Of a stretch of 29,418 nucleotides of DNA, positions 23,308 through 29,418 are shown one piece after another. The stretch covers positions 1 to 29,418 of the forward strand of contig DDQW01000065.1 in the NCBI GenBank assembly GCA_002342805.1. The letters are read 5' to 3'. Each line of letters starts with the position of its first letter. Position 1 is the first letter of the stretch. The notes beneath the pieces are model-generated. The model made no database searches. It was given only the letters and a program-made list of their open reading frames with translations, and was not told the DNA's origin. The translations under genes were made by a program, and so were the position numbers. The DNA comes from Clostridiales bacterium UBA2432 (GTDB lineage Bacteria > Bacillota > Clostridia > Lachnospirales > Vallitaleaceae).

Positions 23308-25272
23308 ATGCAAAACATTCGACGACAAGGCGTGTGCGTCTTCATTGTAAGTATTATGATGTTGACACTCATGATTCAACCAAATTACAGTTCTAGCGAC
23401 TTAATGGATATTGATAACCATTGGGCTAAAAATTATATTCACGCAGCACTAAATCGGGGTATTATTACAGGATACGATGATGGAACCTTTCGCCCGGATG
23501 CACCGGTAACTCGTGGAGAGTTTGCCAAAATTATTAATCGTGGCCTTGGACTAACAAGTACAACAAATATTCTGTTTTCAGATCTGAATACTTCTCAATG
23601 GTATTATTATGACGCTTCCAAAGCTGTTGCGGCAGGATACATGCAAGGATATGAGGATTTTACATTTCGAGGTGGATGGAATATTTCACGCCAAGAAGCT
23701 GCTGTTGTTTATCATAAATTGATGCCTTTTTATAAAAAAAATATTGAATTAACAGGATTCTCAGATGATGCAAAGATTGCCCTTTGGGCCAAAGAAAGTG
23801 TTATGGCCGTCGTCGATAAAGGCTATATGATTGGTGATGAACAAGGACGTTTTCGACCGGAAGAGCCATTAACTCGAGCAGAAGCCTGTGTATCGATTGT
23901 TCAATTCTTGGATGGAGAACGATTGAATCCTTATAGTCAATGGATTGATGAAGCCAATGATTTACAGGAGAATAGTATCTATACGGCCACATTAACCGTT
24001 GATAAAGATGCGGATGAAGGTGATTTATACTTTAATCATATAGTGAGCTTAGGTGATGTTAATGTTCAAACGGATAATCAACGGGAAGTGGTCTTTAATG
24101 ATGCAAAAATTCAACGTATTTGGTTAGAGGATTCGTCAGGAGAGACACGGATTCGACTGACCGGCAATACGACGATCGATCAGGTTATTGTGCCATATGG
24201 AGGATCGATTGAAGATGATACGCTTACAGGTCAAGGCATTCGTGAAGTTGTTTTGAGGGGCAATAAACTTGATGAACAAGCTACCTACATTAGGGGAAAA
24301 GTGGATACTGTAATCATAGAAGATGAAGCAATGCTCAGACTTGAAGCCGGACGTGTTGAACAGCTCATGGTCTATTCAGGAGCCAAGGACTCTGTGATTT
24401 TCCAAGAACAAGCAACAGTCATTGAAGAAGCCTCAGTAAGCAGTTCTGTGGCTTTTCAAGGATTGGGAAAAGTGATAACCATGCATGCCTTATCAAACTA
24501 TATTACATATCAAAGCGAACCTTTTGACATAAAGCATTCTGTTGGACTTAGTCGACCGCCCAAGCTGGCTGAAGACAGTCAAGAGCCGGTTCCAAGCTTT
24601 TCCCCCAAGGACGACGAGTCAGATGTGGCTATAGATACGGAGATTTGGATTGTCTTTGATGAGCCGATTTTCAAATCGAATGGTGAGACAATCTATAATG
24701 ATGACATTGAAGATATTATTGAGTTAAGACGTGACCGATCAACGGGGACCAGAGTCAGTTATACAGGAACTATTCAAGGGGATAATCGAAGTATCAAAAT
24801 TGTGCCGGATTACGAGTTGAGAGAAGATGAGTTGTATTACATTATTTTACTTGACGAGTCGATTGAAGATCGCGATGCTAATGAAAATGATAAAATAACA
24901 TCACGCTTTAGAACCGGAGAAATACCTGAAAAAGATTGGGATATTGATTTTTCTCCTAGAAATAATACAAGAAATGTTGATCGAGATGTTGAGATTGAAA
25001 TTGACTTTAACGAACCAATTTTCCACGCAAATGGTGGAAGGATTCGTGACAATGACATTGATGAGTTCATAGAAGTACGACGGGGAAGTTTGCGTGGTGA
25101 AAAAGTGGATTTTGATGCCTACATTGATGACGAGGAGGAAGTCATTACAATCGAACCGACAGAAAGATTAGATCGAGATGAATATTATTATGTCATTATT
25201 CTTGATGAAATGATTGAAGACGAAGACTACAATCTTCTAGACCGAGAATGGATTAAGTTTGAGACAGAATAA
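23308..25272 (+). CDS. S-layer-homology surface protein with tandem Ig-like domains
   Basis: A 654-residue secreted protein. After a signal peptide (about 1-28) come three SLH domains that anchor proteins to pyruvylated wall polysaccharide: HWAKNYIHAALNRGIITGYD with TRGE (68-71), a second with SRQE (127-130), and a third with TRAE (189-192). A middle part (about 215-420) of short valine/isoleucine strands looks like a beta-helix or beta-solenoid. The C-terminus has two tandem bacterial Ig-like (Big_5 type) domains, about 429-543 and 545-654, clearly duplicated: IVFDEPIFKSNGETIYNDDI against IDFNEPIFHANGGRIRDNDI. They are very acidic (many D/E), suggesting calcium binding. ATG 23308 has AAGGAG 5 bases upstream. 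The ligand or function is unknown. Confidence 0.9.
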   Translation: MQNIRRQGVCVFIVSIMMLTLMIQPNYSSSDLMDIDNHWAKNYIHAALNRGIITGYDDGTFRPDAPVTRGEFAKIINRGLGLTSTTNILFSDLNTSQWYYYDASKAVAAGYMQGYEDFTFRGGWNISRQEAAVVYHKLMPFYKKNIELTGFSDDAKIALWAKESVMAVVDKGYMIGDEQGRFRPEEPLTRAEACVSIVQFLDGERLNPYSQWIDEANDLQENSIYTATLTVDKDADEGDLYFNHIVSLGDVNVQTDNQREVVFNDAKIQRIWLEDSSGETRIRLTGNTTIDQVIVPYGGSIEDDTLTGQGIREVVLRGNKLDEQATYIRGKVDTVIIEDEAMLRLEAGRVEQLMVYSGAKDSVIFQEQATVIEEASVSSSVAFQGLGKVITMHALSNYITYQSEPFDIKHSVGLSRPPKLAEDSQEPVPSFSPKDDESDVAIDTEIWIVFDEPIFKSNGETIYNDDIEDIIELRRDRSTGTRVSYTGTIQGDNRSIKIVPDYELREDELYYIILLDESIEDRDANENDKITSRFRTGEIPEKDWDIDFSPRNNTRNVDRDVEIEIDFNEPIFHANGGRIRDNDIDEFIEVRRGSLRGEKVDFDAYIDDEEEVITIEPTERLDRDEYYYVIILDEMIEDEDYNLLDREWIKFETE

Positions 25273-25322
25273 GATGAGTTCTAAGTATTTATAGTATTTT
25301 TATTAAGAAATGGTTAGAACTA

Positions 25323-25351
25323 TTGACAGTATTTTGATAAAAAAGTAAACT
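25323..25351 (+). promoter_or_regulatory. Promoter of the propeller/TolC-family unit
   Basis: Consensus -35 TTGACA (25323-25328), 17-base spacer, TAAACT (25346-25351). A start near 25358 supports translation from ATG 25399 and argues against ATG 25366. Just upstream, AGTTCTAA (25277-25284) and TTAGAACT (25314-25321) form an inverted pair 29 bases apart. Confidence 0.65.
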
Positions 25352-25398
25352 GAAGCTATGCAAATATGGAGGAGTATAAAGAAAGAAGGATGTGGAGA

Positions 25399-26763
25399 AT
25401 GAAAAAAATAATCGCATTAATGTTAGTTTTTGTAATCGGAAGTTCCATGCCGACCTATGGTCTGGCAAACCGGGTATCCAAACAATATACACGGATGAAT
25501 AGTTTACTAACGGTTGATAAAGTTGTCGAAGTATATCCTTTTGAAGAGGGCATTTGGATTATTACAGGCGGCGGCGGTGTTGCAAAAATCAATCAGCAAA
25601 ACCAATGGACAACATATCAAAAGACACCATACGGATTAAGTAATAATTTTATAAATTGTATGACTATTGATATAAATGGAAACGTCTATTTTGGAACAAA
25701 CTCCGGTGTAAGTGTCTTTAAAACGGATGGCCAGTGGGATCAATATTATATGAATAATAATTCGATTTATGGCGAGACAGTTACAAGTTTAACAGCAGAT
25801 ACTGAAGGCGGCATATGGCATGGAGTGACCAACTATGGCGCTTATCATATTGATGCACAAGGAAATCGAACAAATTATAATACACTTAATTCAGAGATTC
25901 CAAGTACGGACGTGACAAAGATTGTTCTTGATGAACAAGGCGGAACATGGTTTGCAACGCATCCGAATTATTCAGATGTTGGTGGCATTGCTTATCTAGA
26001 TGCTGAAGGCGAATGGACTGTGTATGATTCAAATAATTCAGACTTGCCCTCGAATCGAGTGAATGACTTGTATCTTGCAACTGACGGAACCTTATGGGTT
26101 GGAACGATTAATGGATTGGCTGCATTCAAGGATGGAGTATGGTCCATCTATAATAAACGTTCCATTATGGAATATTTTATAAAGTCCATTGCGGAAGATC
26201 AAGAAGGCAATATATATGCAGCAACATGGGGTGATGGCTTGTTAAAAATTGATAAGACAGATGCACTTGTTGAGTATAAAGCGACAAATACACCAATTCC
26301 AAATAACTACATCTATGATGTGGCAGTAGAAACAGATGGAACGATCTGGATTAGCACGAATCTGGGTGTGACCGAGATTAAGGACCAATTCCAAGAAACG
26401 CAGGTATCACAAAAACCGGATAAAGTAATGGTGTTTTTAAATGGACAAAATTTACGCTTTGACGTAGAACCGGTGATACGCAAGGGCCATACATTGGTTT
26501 CAATGCGTAATTTCTTAGAAGCATTAGATCAAGATGTGGAATGGAATGAAGAGTTACAAAAAGTTACATCAACCGGAGATAAAAGTATCGAACTTATTAT
26601 CGGTGATCAGACAACAGTTGTTGATGGTAATATAGATGAACTCGAAGTGGCTCCGGAGATTATTGAAGGACGTACCATGGTTCCTTTGCGCTGGTTAGCA
26701 GAAACCTTGGATTACGTCGTAGAATGGGATTCGATTAATTATTATATTGACATTATAAAATAA
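25399..26763 (+). CDS. Secreted seven-bladed propeller (Reg_prop-like) with C-terminal stalk domain
   Basis: A 454-residue secreted protein. The signal peptide starts MKKIIALMLVFVIGSS and is probably cut after GLA. Residues about 40-330 contain seven propeller repeats, each with a strand of the form IW/VY-x-G/A-T followed by a GV/GL turn: WIITGGGGVAKI, VYFGTNSGVSVF, IWHGVTNYGAYHI, TWFATHPNYSD, LWVGTINGLAAF, IYAATWGDGLLKI and IWISTNLGVTEI. This is the Reg_prop pattern known from sensor kinases, here without any kinase. The C-terminal 110 residues are a copper-amine-oxidase-N stalk domain (GHTLVSMRNFLEALDQDVEW, then RTMVPLRWLAETL), like that in the protein at 7303. ATG 25399 has AAGGA 8 bases upstream; earlier in-frame ATGs at 25366 and 25390 lack a spaced site. 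The next gene follows after 11 bases. Confidence 0.83.
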   Translation: MKKIIALMLVFVIGSSMPTYGLANRVSKQYTRMNSLLTVDKVVEVYPFEEGIWIITGGGGVAKINQQNQWTTYQKTPYGLSNNFINCMTIDINGNVYFGTNSGVSVFKTDGQWDQYYMNNNSIYGETVTSLTADTEGGIWHGVTNYGAYHIDAQGNRTNYNTLNSEIPSTDVTKIVLDEQGGTWFATHPNYSDVGGIAYLDAEGEWTVYDSNNSDLPSNRVNDLYLATDGTLWVGTINGLAAFKDGVWSIYNKRSIMEYFIKSIAEDQEGNIYAATWGDGLLKIDKTDALVEYKATNTPIPNNYIYDVAVETDGTIWISTNLGVTEIKDQFQETQVSQKPDKVMVFLNGQNLRFDVEPVIRKGHTLVSMRNFLEALDQDVEWNEELQKVTSTGDKSIELIIGDQTTVVDGNIDELEVAPEIIEGRTMVPLRWLAETLDYVVEWDSINYYIDIIK

Positions 26764-26774
26764 GGAGAAATTTA

Positions 26775-27941
26775 ATGAAGAGTAAAGTGATTGATTTAAA
26801 GCGAATAAAAATAGCTATAGCAGCATTGCTTATTATTATCTTGACAGCAAGTACATTATTACCGATATTTGCTGAAGAAGATGTAGAAGATGTCGAACTT
26901 GACGTTTTGACTGAACCTGAAGTTCTTACCTTAGAAAAAGCTATTGAACTTGCAATGGAAAATAACTTTGATGTGAAGATTGCAGGGGTTGAGAAAGAAG
27001 AAGCTTTATATAGTCGTGAAAAGGTTTTAGAGTTGGCTAAGCTTGATTTTGCAACTGGAAATTATGACGTAGACTTAAGCGCTGAGCTGGCAAAGATTCA
27101 GAAAGAATATTTGAAGACTTTAGCAGATAGTGTATATGATCTTCAACTCCTTGGCGTTGAACTTGACGTGAAATCAACATATGCTGGATTGATTCATGCT
27201 AGAAATAATCTTGAACTAGCAGAAAAATATTTAGAGCAAGCTGAACAAAGTTATGAGTTTATGAATAAGCGATTTGAACTTGGACAAGTAGCAAATTCAG
27301 ATGTTCTTGAAACTGAATCTGAAGTTGCCGCAAAAAAATCGGAATTAATTGAAGCACAGTTAGCATTCAGTCATTCTATGATGGATCTTAATATGTTAAT
27401 GAATGAAGATCTACAAAAAGATTGGATTCTTAAGGAAGAAATTAGTGCGAGAAATATTGAAGTTCCAGAATTGTCTGAGTTACAGACATATATGTTAGAA
27501 AACCATCCGTCGCTAGTAAGAGCGGAGATGTCGTATAAAATAGCAGAGTCTACATATGAAATTACAAGTGGCTTTTATCCTGAGAATGTATATGTACGCC
27601 GTGAAGCAGAACATAGTTTTAAAAAAGCTCCATATCAATATGATTCAGCTAAATTATCTCAAGAAAAAAGTCTTATTCAAGCGTATCAAAATCTTGACAG
27701 TATCACACAAGGAATTGAAGCTCTTGAAAAAAGTGTAGAGCTCATTAATGAAAGTTACCGAAGTGCACAACTGCGTATGGAGCTTGGGTTTATAACAAGT
27801 CATACTCTCAATGAAATTGCTCTTACACAACAACGTATGGAAGCCAATCTCATAAATATGCAGCGAAACTATCAACTTGCTGTAGCACAACTAGAAGCGG
27901 TATCCGGATACACATTTTTAGACGAAGATACTGAAGAGTAA
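26775..27941 (+). CDS. TolC/outer-membrane-efflux-family protein
   Basis: A 388-residue secreted, mostly helical protein. The signal sequence (about 1-33, ending IFAEED) is followed by an acidic linker and then the TolC-family opening LTLEKAIELAMENNFDVKIA. The repeat-pair architecture of the outer membrane efflux family is visible: coiled coil YLEQAEQSYEFMNKRFELGQ with VANSDVLETESEVA in the first half, and SYRSAQLRMELGFITSHTL with NEIALTQQRMEANLINMQ in the second. It is shorter than Gram-negative TolC (about 430-490), and the beta-barrel insertions are not obvious. In a Gram-positive cell it cannot work as an outer-membrane channel as such; a wall or periplasm-like scaffold role is possible. 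It is co-transcribed with the propeller protein. Confidence 0.82.
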   Translation: MKSKVIDLKRIKIAIAALLIIILTASTLLPIFAEEDVEDVELDVLTEPEVLTLEKAIELAMENNFDVKIAGVEKEEALYSREKVLELAKLDFATGNYDVDLSAELAKIQKEYLKTLADSVYDLQLLGVELDVKSTYAGLIHARNNLELAEKYLEQAEQSYEFMNKRFELGQVANSDVLETESEVAAKKSELIEAQLAFSHSMMDLNMLMNEDLQKDWILKEEISARNIEVPELSELQTYMLENHPSLVRAEMSYKIAESTYEITSGFYPENVYVRREAEHSFKKAPYQYDSAKLSQEKSLIQAYQNLDSITQGIEALEKSVELINESYRSAQLRMELGFITSHTLNEIALTQQRMEANLINMQRNYQLAVAQLEAVSGYTFLDEDTEE

Positions 27942-27968
27942 CTACCAAGTCATATAAGCTGAAAACCT

Positions 27969-28118
27969 TAAAAAAAGTAGGTATGTTGAGTTTCATGGGA
28001 ACTTCGGTCCTGACTTTGTTTGGGAGTATCGTCCTGAATCAATTTATTGATTTAGGATGATATTGCTGGATAAAGTTAGGTCCGGTACTCCCACTACTCA
28101 ATATACCTACTTTCTTTA
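27969..28118 (+). repeat. 150-bp imperfect inverted repeat (structured RNA or MITE)
   Basis: The intergenic space after the TolC-family gene folds on itself almost completely. Arms: 27974-27991 with 28096-28113 (18 bp), 27996-28000 with 28089-28093, 28005-28017 with 28072-28084 (12 of 13), and 28025-28042 with 28047-28064 (18 bp). The outer ends extend to TA at 27969-27970 and TA at 28117-28118. Five of the non-Watson-Crick positions in the long helices are G-U on the plus strand. TGGGAGTA (28021-28028) can instead pair with TACTCCCA (28086-28093), crossing the inner helix as a pseudoknot. On the minus strand the repeat ends in a run of seven T, so it may also terminate the minus-strand gene. 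Confidence 0.75.
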
Positions 28119-28379
28119 TAACTTGAAGAGGTACCAGCAACAGGTGTCGAGGTTGTATCTTAGTTCGCAGATGCGCAGGTTGTTATTAACGGCAATTTCG
28201 CAGGTGAAGCAATATACTTTGCTACCGGCTATTTTGTCGAAGTCCCGTGTATAGACTTTTTGAACCTTGTAAACGATTTGTTCGCCTTCGCTAGACTCAA
28301 TTTTAAACCGTATGGGATGGATTTTGCCGTCTTTTTCAGTCCAACTAATCATTTCTATTGGTTTTGTTATTGTTTTCAT
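28116..28379 (-). CDS. Small LexA-box-controlled protein of unknown function
   Basis: An 87-residue soluble protein, MKTITKPIEMISWTEKDGKI to CWYLFKL, with three cysteines near the C-terminus in the stretch FTCEIAVNNNLRICELRYNL and a following CC. It reads as a compact beta-rich domain. I associate similar small proteins with SOS and dinB neighbourhoods in Clostridia, but cannot confirm it here and give no name. Direct support for SOS control is a LexA-type box filling the spacer of its promoter. ATG 28379 has GGGTG 6 bases upstream; the in-frame ATG at 28397 would fall inside the -10 box and is rejected. The stop TAA (28118-28116) coincides with the edge of the 150-bp inverted repeat. Confidence 0.72.
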   Translation of the reverse strand: MKTITKPIEMISWTEKDGKIHPIRFKIESSEGEQIVYKVQKVYTRDFDKIAGSKVYCFTCEIAVNNNLRICELRYNLDTCCWYLFKL

Positions 28380-28395
28380 AAAATCACCCAAGTTC

Positions 28396-28424
28396 ATTAT
28401 AACACGAACTTATGTTCGCGTAAA
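28396..28424 (-). promoter_or_regulatory. Promoter of the small SOS-type gene
   Basis: Minus strand: TTTACG (28424-28419), 17-base spacer, TATAAT (28401-28396). The leader would be only about 10 bases. Confidence 0.75.
28405..28418 (-). promoter_or_regulatory. LexA (SOS) operator
   Basis: CGAACATAAGTTCG on the minus strand matches the Gram-positive LexA/DinR consensus CGAAC-RNRY-GTTYG at every defined position but one (A in place of Y). It lies exactly between the -35 and -10 boxes, where repressor binding would exclude RNA polymerase. Confidence 0.8.
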
Positions 28425-28429
28425 TAGAA

Positions 28430-28453
28430 AAATAAAAAAGGGCATAATGCCCC
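28430..28453 (-). terminator. Terminator of uppP
   Basis: Minus strand: GGGCA/TGCCC stem (28452-28448 with 28444-28440), extended by AAAG/CTTT after a bulge, followed by TTTTTTATTTTT. It lies 24 bases past the uppP stop. Confidence 0.8.
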
Positions 28454-28476
28454 TTTGTCCTTTGCTATTAGCTCTG

Positions 28477-29295
28477 TCAAACAAGGAAGTACATGAGTAC
28501 AATCAAGCCTAAAATGATACGATAGTAGCCAAACACTTTGAAATCATGTTTTTTAATATAGCCCATTAAAAATTTGATGGCAAGGATCGAGGTAATAAAG
28601 GCAACAATCATGCCTCCAATTAAAATTGTTAATTCTTGACCCGTAAAATTAAATCCAAATTTAATAAGTTTTAACAAACTAGCGCCAAACATGACAGGGA
28701 TTGCTAAGAAGAAAGTGAATTCAGCAGCAATGACCCGGGAAGCACCTAAGATCATTGCACCAACGATCGTTGCTCCTGAACGCGACGTTCCGGGAATGAG
28801 TGCAAGTGTCTGAAAGATACCGATGAGAAAAGCTGTCTTGTAAGAAATTACGTCCAAGGTGGTTATCTTTGGAAGTTTGCCTTTATGGGCATACTCAATT
28901 ATAATAAATAGGATACCGTATAAGATGAGCATGAGGGCAACGGTCTGATAATTGTAAAACAGTTCATTGATGATATCATCATATAAGAGACCGATGATTG
29001 CAGCCGGAATACAGGCAACAAATATTTTAAACCATAAAATCATAATATCTTTTTTTATAAAATGCTCGCGATCAGGAGTAAAATCAAAAGGAAACAATTT
29101 ATTAAAGAAAAGAACAACGACAGCCAAGATAGAACCAAATTGTATGACAACTAAAAACATTTCCATAAATTGGGGACTGACATCAAGTTTTATGAATTCA
29201 TCGACTAAAATCATGTGACCGGTGCTACTAATAGGAAGCCATTCAGTAATACCTTGAACGATACCGAGAAAAAATACTTTTAAAAATTCAATCAT
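28477..29295 (-). CDS. uppP: Undecaprenyl-diphosphatase
   Basis: A 272-residue integral membrane enzyme that converts undecaprenyl pyrophosphate to the monophosphate, recycling the lipid carrier for wall synthesis and giving bacitracin tolerance. Both family signatures are intact: GIVQGITEWLPISSTGH (11-27, with E18 and H27) and PGTSRSGATI (from 168, with R172). About eight hydrophobic segments and the length fit BacA/UppP. The ATG at 29295 is preceded by AAGGCGGG; a longer reading to 29376 would run through the promoter and is rejected. It is a single-gene unit with its own promoter and terminator. Confidence 0.95.
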   Translation of the reverse strand: MIEFLKVFFLGIVQGITEWLPISSTGHMILVDEFIKLDVSPQFMEMFLVVIQFGSILAVVVLFFNKLFPFDFTPDREHFIKKDIMILWFKIFVACIPAAIIGLLYDDIINELFYNYQTVALMLILYGILFIIIEYAHKGKLPKITTLDVISYKTAFLIGIFQTLALIPGTSRSGATIVGAMILGASRVIAAEFTFFLAIPVMFGASLLKLIKFGFNFTGQELTILIGGMIVAFITSILAIKFLMGYIKKHDFKVFGYYRIILGLIVLMYFLV

Positions 29296-29322
29296 TTTAA
29301 TACCCGCCTTAATTATTTTATA

Positions 29323-29338
29323 TTCTCTATTAAGAGAA
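29323..29338. promoter_or_regulatory. Inverted repeat in the uppP leader
   Basis: TTCTCT-ATTA-AGAGAA, a perfect 6-bp dyad just downstream of the predicted uppP transcription start. It is a possible operator; no regulator is known. Confidence 0.35.
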
Positions 29339-29347
29339 GTCTTCTTT

Positions 29348-29376
29348 ATTATACTTATGTAATGAGGGAATTGCAA
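29348..29376 (-). promoter_or_regulatory. Promoter of uppP
   Basis: Minus strand: TTGCAA (29376-29371), 17-base spacer, TATAAT (29353-29348). Transcription would begin near 29341. Confidence 0.75.
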
Positions 29377-29418
29377 TTAAAGATAGATTAAAACCTAAGA
29401 GTTTTCCACTCAAAATCA

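Noticed and set aside
25277..25321. Inverted pair AGTTCTAA / TTAGAACT between the SLH gene and the propeller gene as a terminator.
   Set aside because: The loop is 29 bases and no T-run follows. It could be a paired binding site, but evidence is too thin to call.
27974..28113. Possible integron attC site, because the stem contains GTTGAGT and ACTCAAT, similar to GTTRRRY and RYYYAAC.
   Set aside because: The order of the two words is reversed relative to a real attC site on both strands, one is imperfect, and no integrase or gene cassette is present.
28057..28254. Plus-strand frame of 65 residues after the TolC-family gene.
   Set aside because: It starts inside the inverted repeat, has no ribosome binding site, and runs antisense to the LexA-controlled gene, which has clear signals.

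Overview
The window looks like chromosome of a low-GC, Gram-positive member of the Clostridia (Lachnospirales/Vallitaleaceae-like is my guess). The signs are AT-rich DNA, strong AGGAGG-type ribosome binding sites, sigma-A promoters often with an extended -10 (TGn), an S-layer-homology (SLH) protein, secreted proteins with copper-amine-oxidase-N 'stalk' domains, a lipoprotein, a tRNA gene without an encoded CCA, and a LexA box of the Bacillus type. No phage, insertion sequence with transposase, or CRISPR array is visible.

Layout. (1) 1-482: the 3' end of an unrecognised gene, then a terminator. (2) 567-6974: one tight plus-strand operon: LURP-one/YxjI-like protein, membrane diguanylate cyclase, Ecs-like ABC exporter (ATPase and permease), PduO-type cobalamin adenosyltransferase-like protein and BCCT transporter, closed by a very long bidirectional hairpin terminator shared with a convergent DUF1328 mini-membrane protein. 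(3) 7259-10959: secreted phosphodiester glycosidase/stalk/TPR protein plus a lipoprotein. (4) 10953-16068: a NarL-type two-component system divergent from a three-gene ABC-2 exporter, an arrangement like Bacillus YvfRS/YvfTU. (5) 16040-20950: a cyclic-di-GMP signalling cluster: membrane EAL phosphodiesterase with a dead GGDEF, single-domain CheY-like receiver, a protein with four exact-period MshEN-like repeats fused to a CheX phosphatase domain, and a 7TM-DISM diguanylate cyclase. (6) 20977-23259: MscS channel (minus), iron-dependent alcohol dehydrogenase whose last codons run antisense through a tRNA-Thr(CGT) gene. (7) 23308-27941: SLH surface protein, then a two-gene unit of a seven-bladed propeller/stalk protein and a TolC-family protein. 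(8) 27969-29376: a 150-bp imperfect inverted repeat, a small LexA-box-controlled gene (minus), and uppP (minus).

How the parts relate. Three c-di-GMP enzymes lie within about 20 kb, and the best candidate for an undescribed system is the receiver plus MshEN(x4)-CheX pair embedded between a c-di-GMP phosphodiesterase and a cyclase. MshEN is a c-di-GMP receptor fold and CheX dephosphorylates CheY-type receivers, so the fusion could couple c-di-GMP to receiver dephosphorylation. This is inference: the arginine that opens the canonical MshEN motif is not present in the repeats. Most other genes serve the envelope (exporters, osmolyte transport, mechanosensitive channel, undecaprenyl-PP recycling, S-layer and secreted wall proteins).
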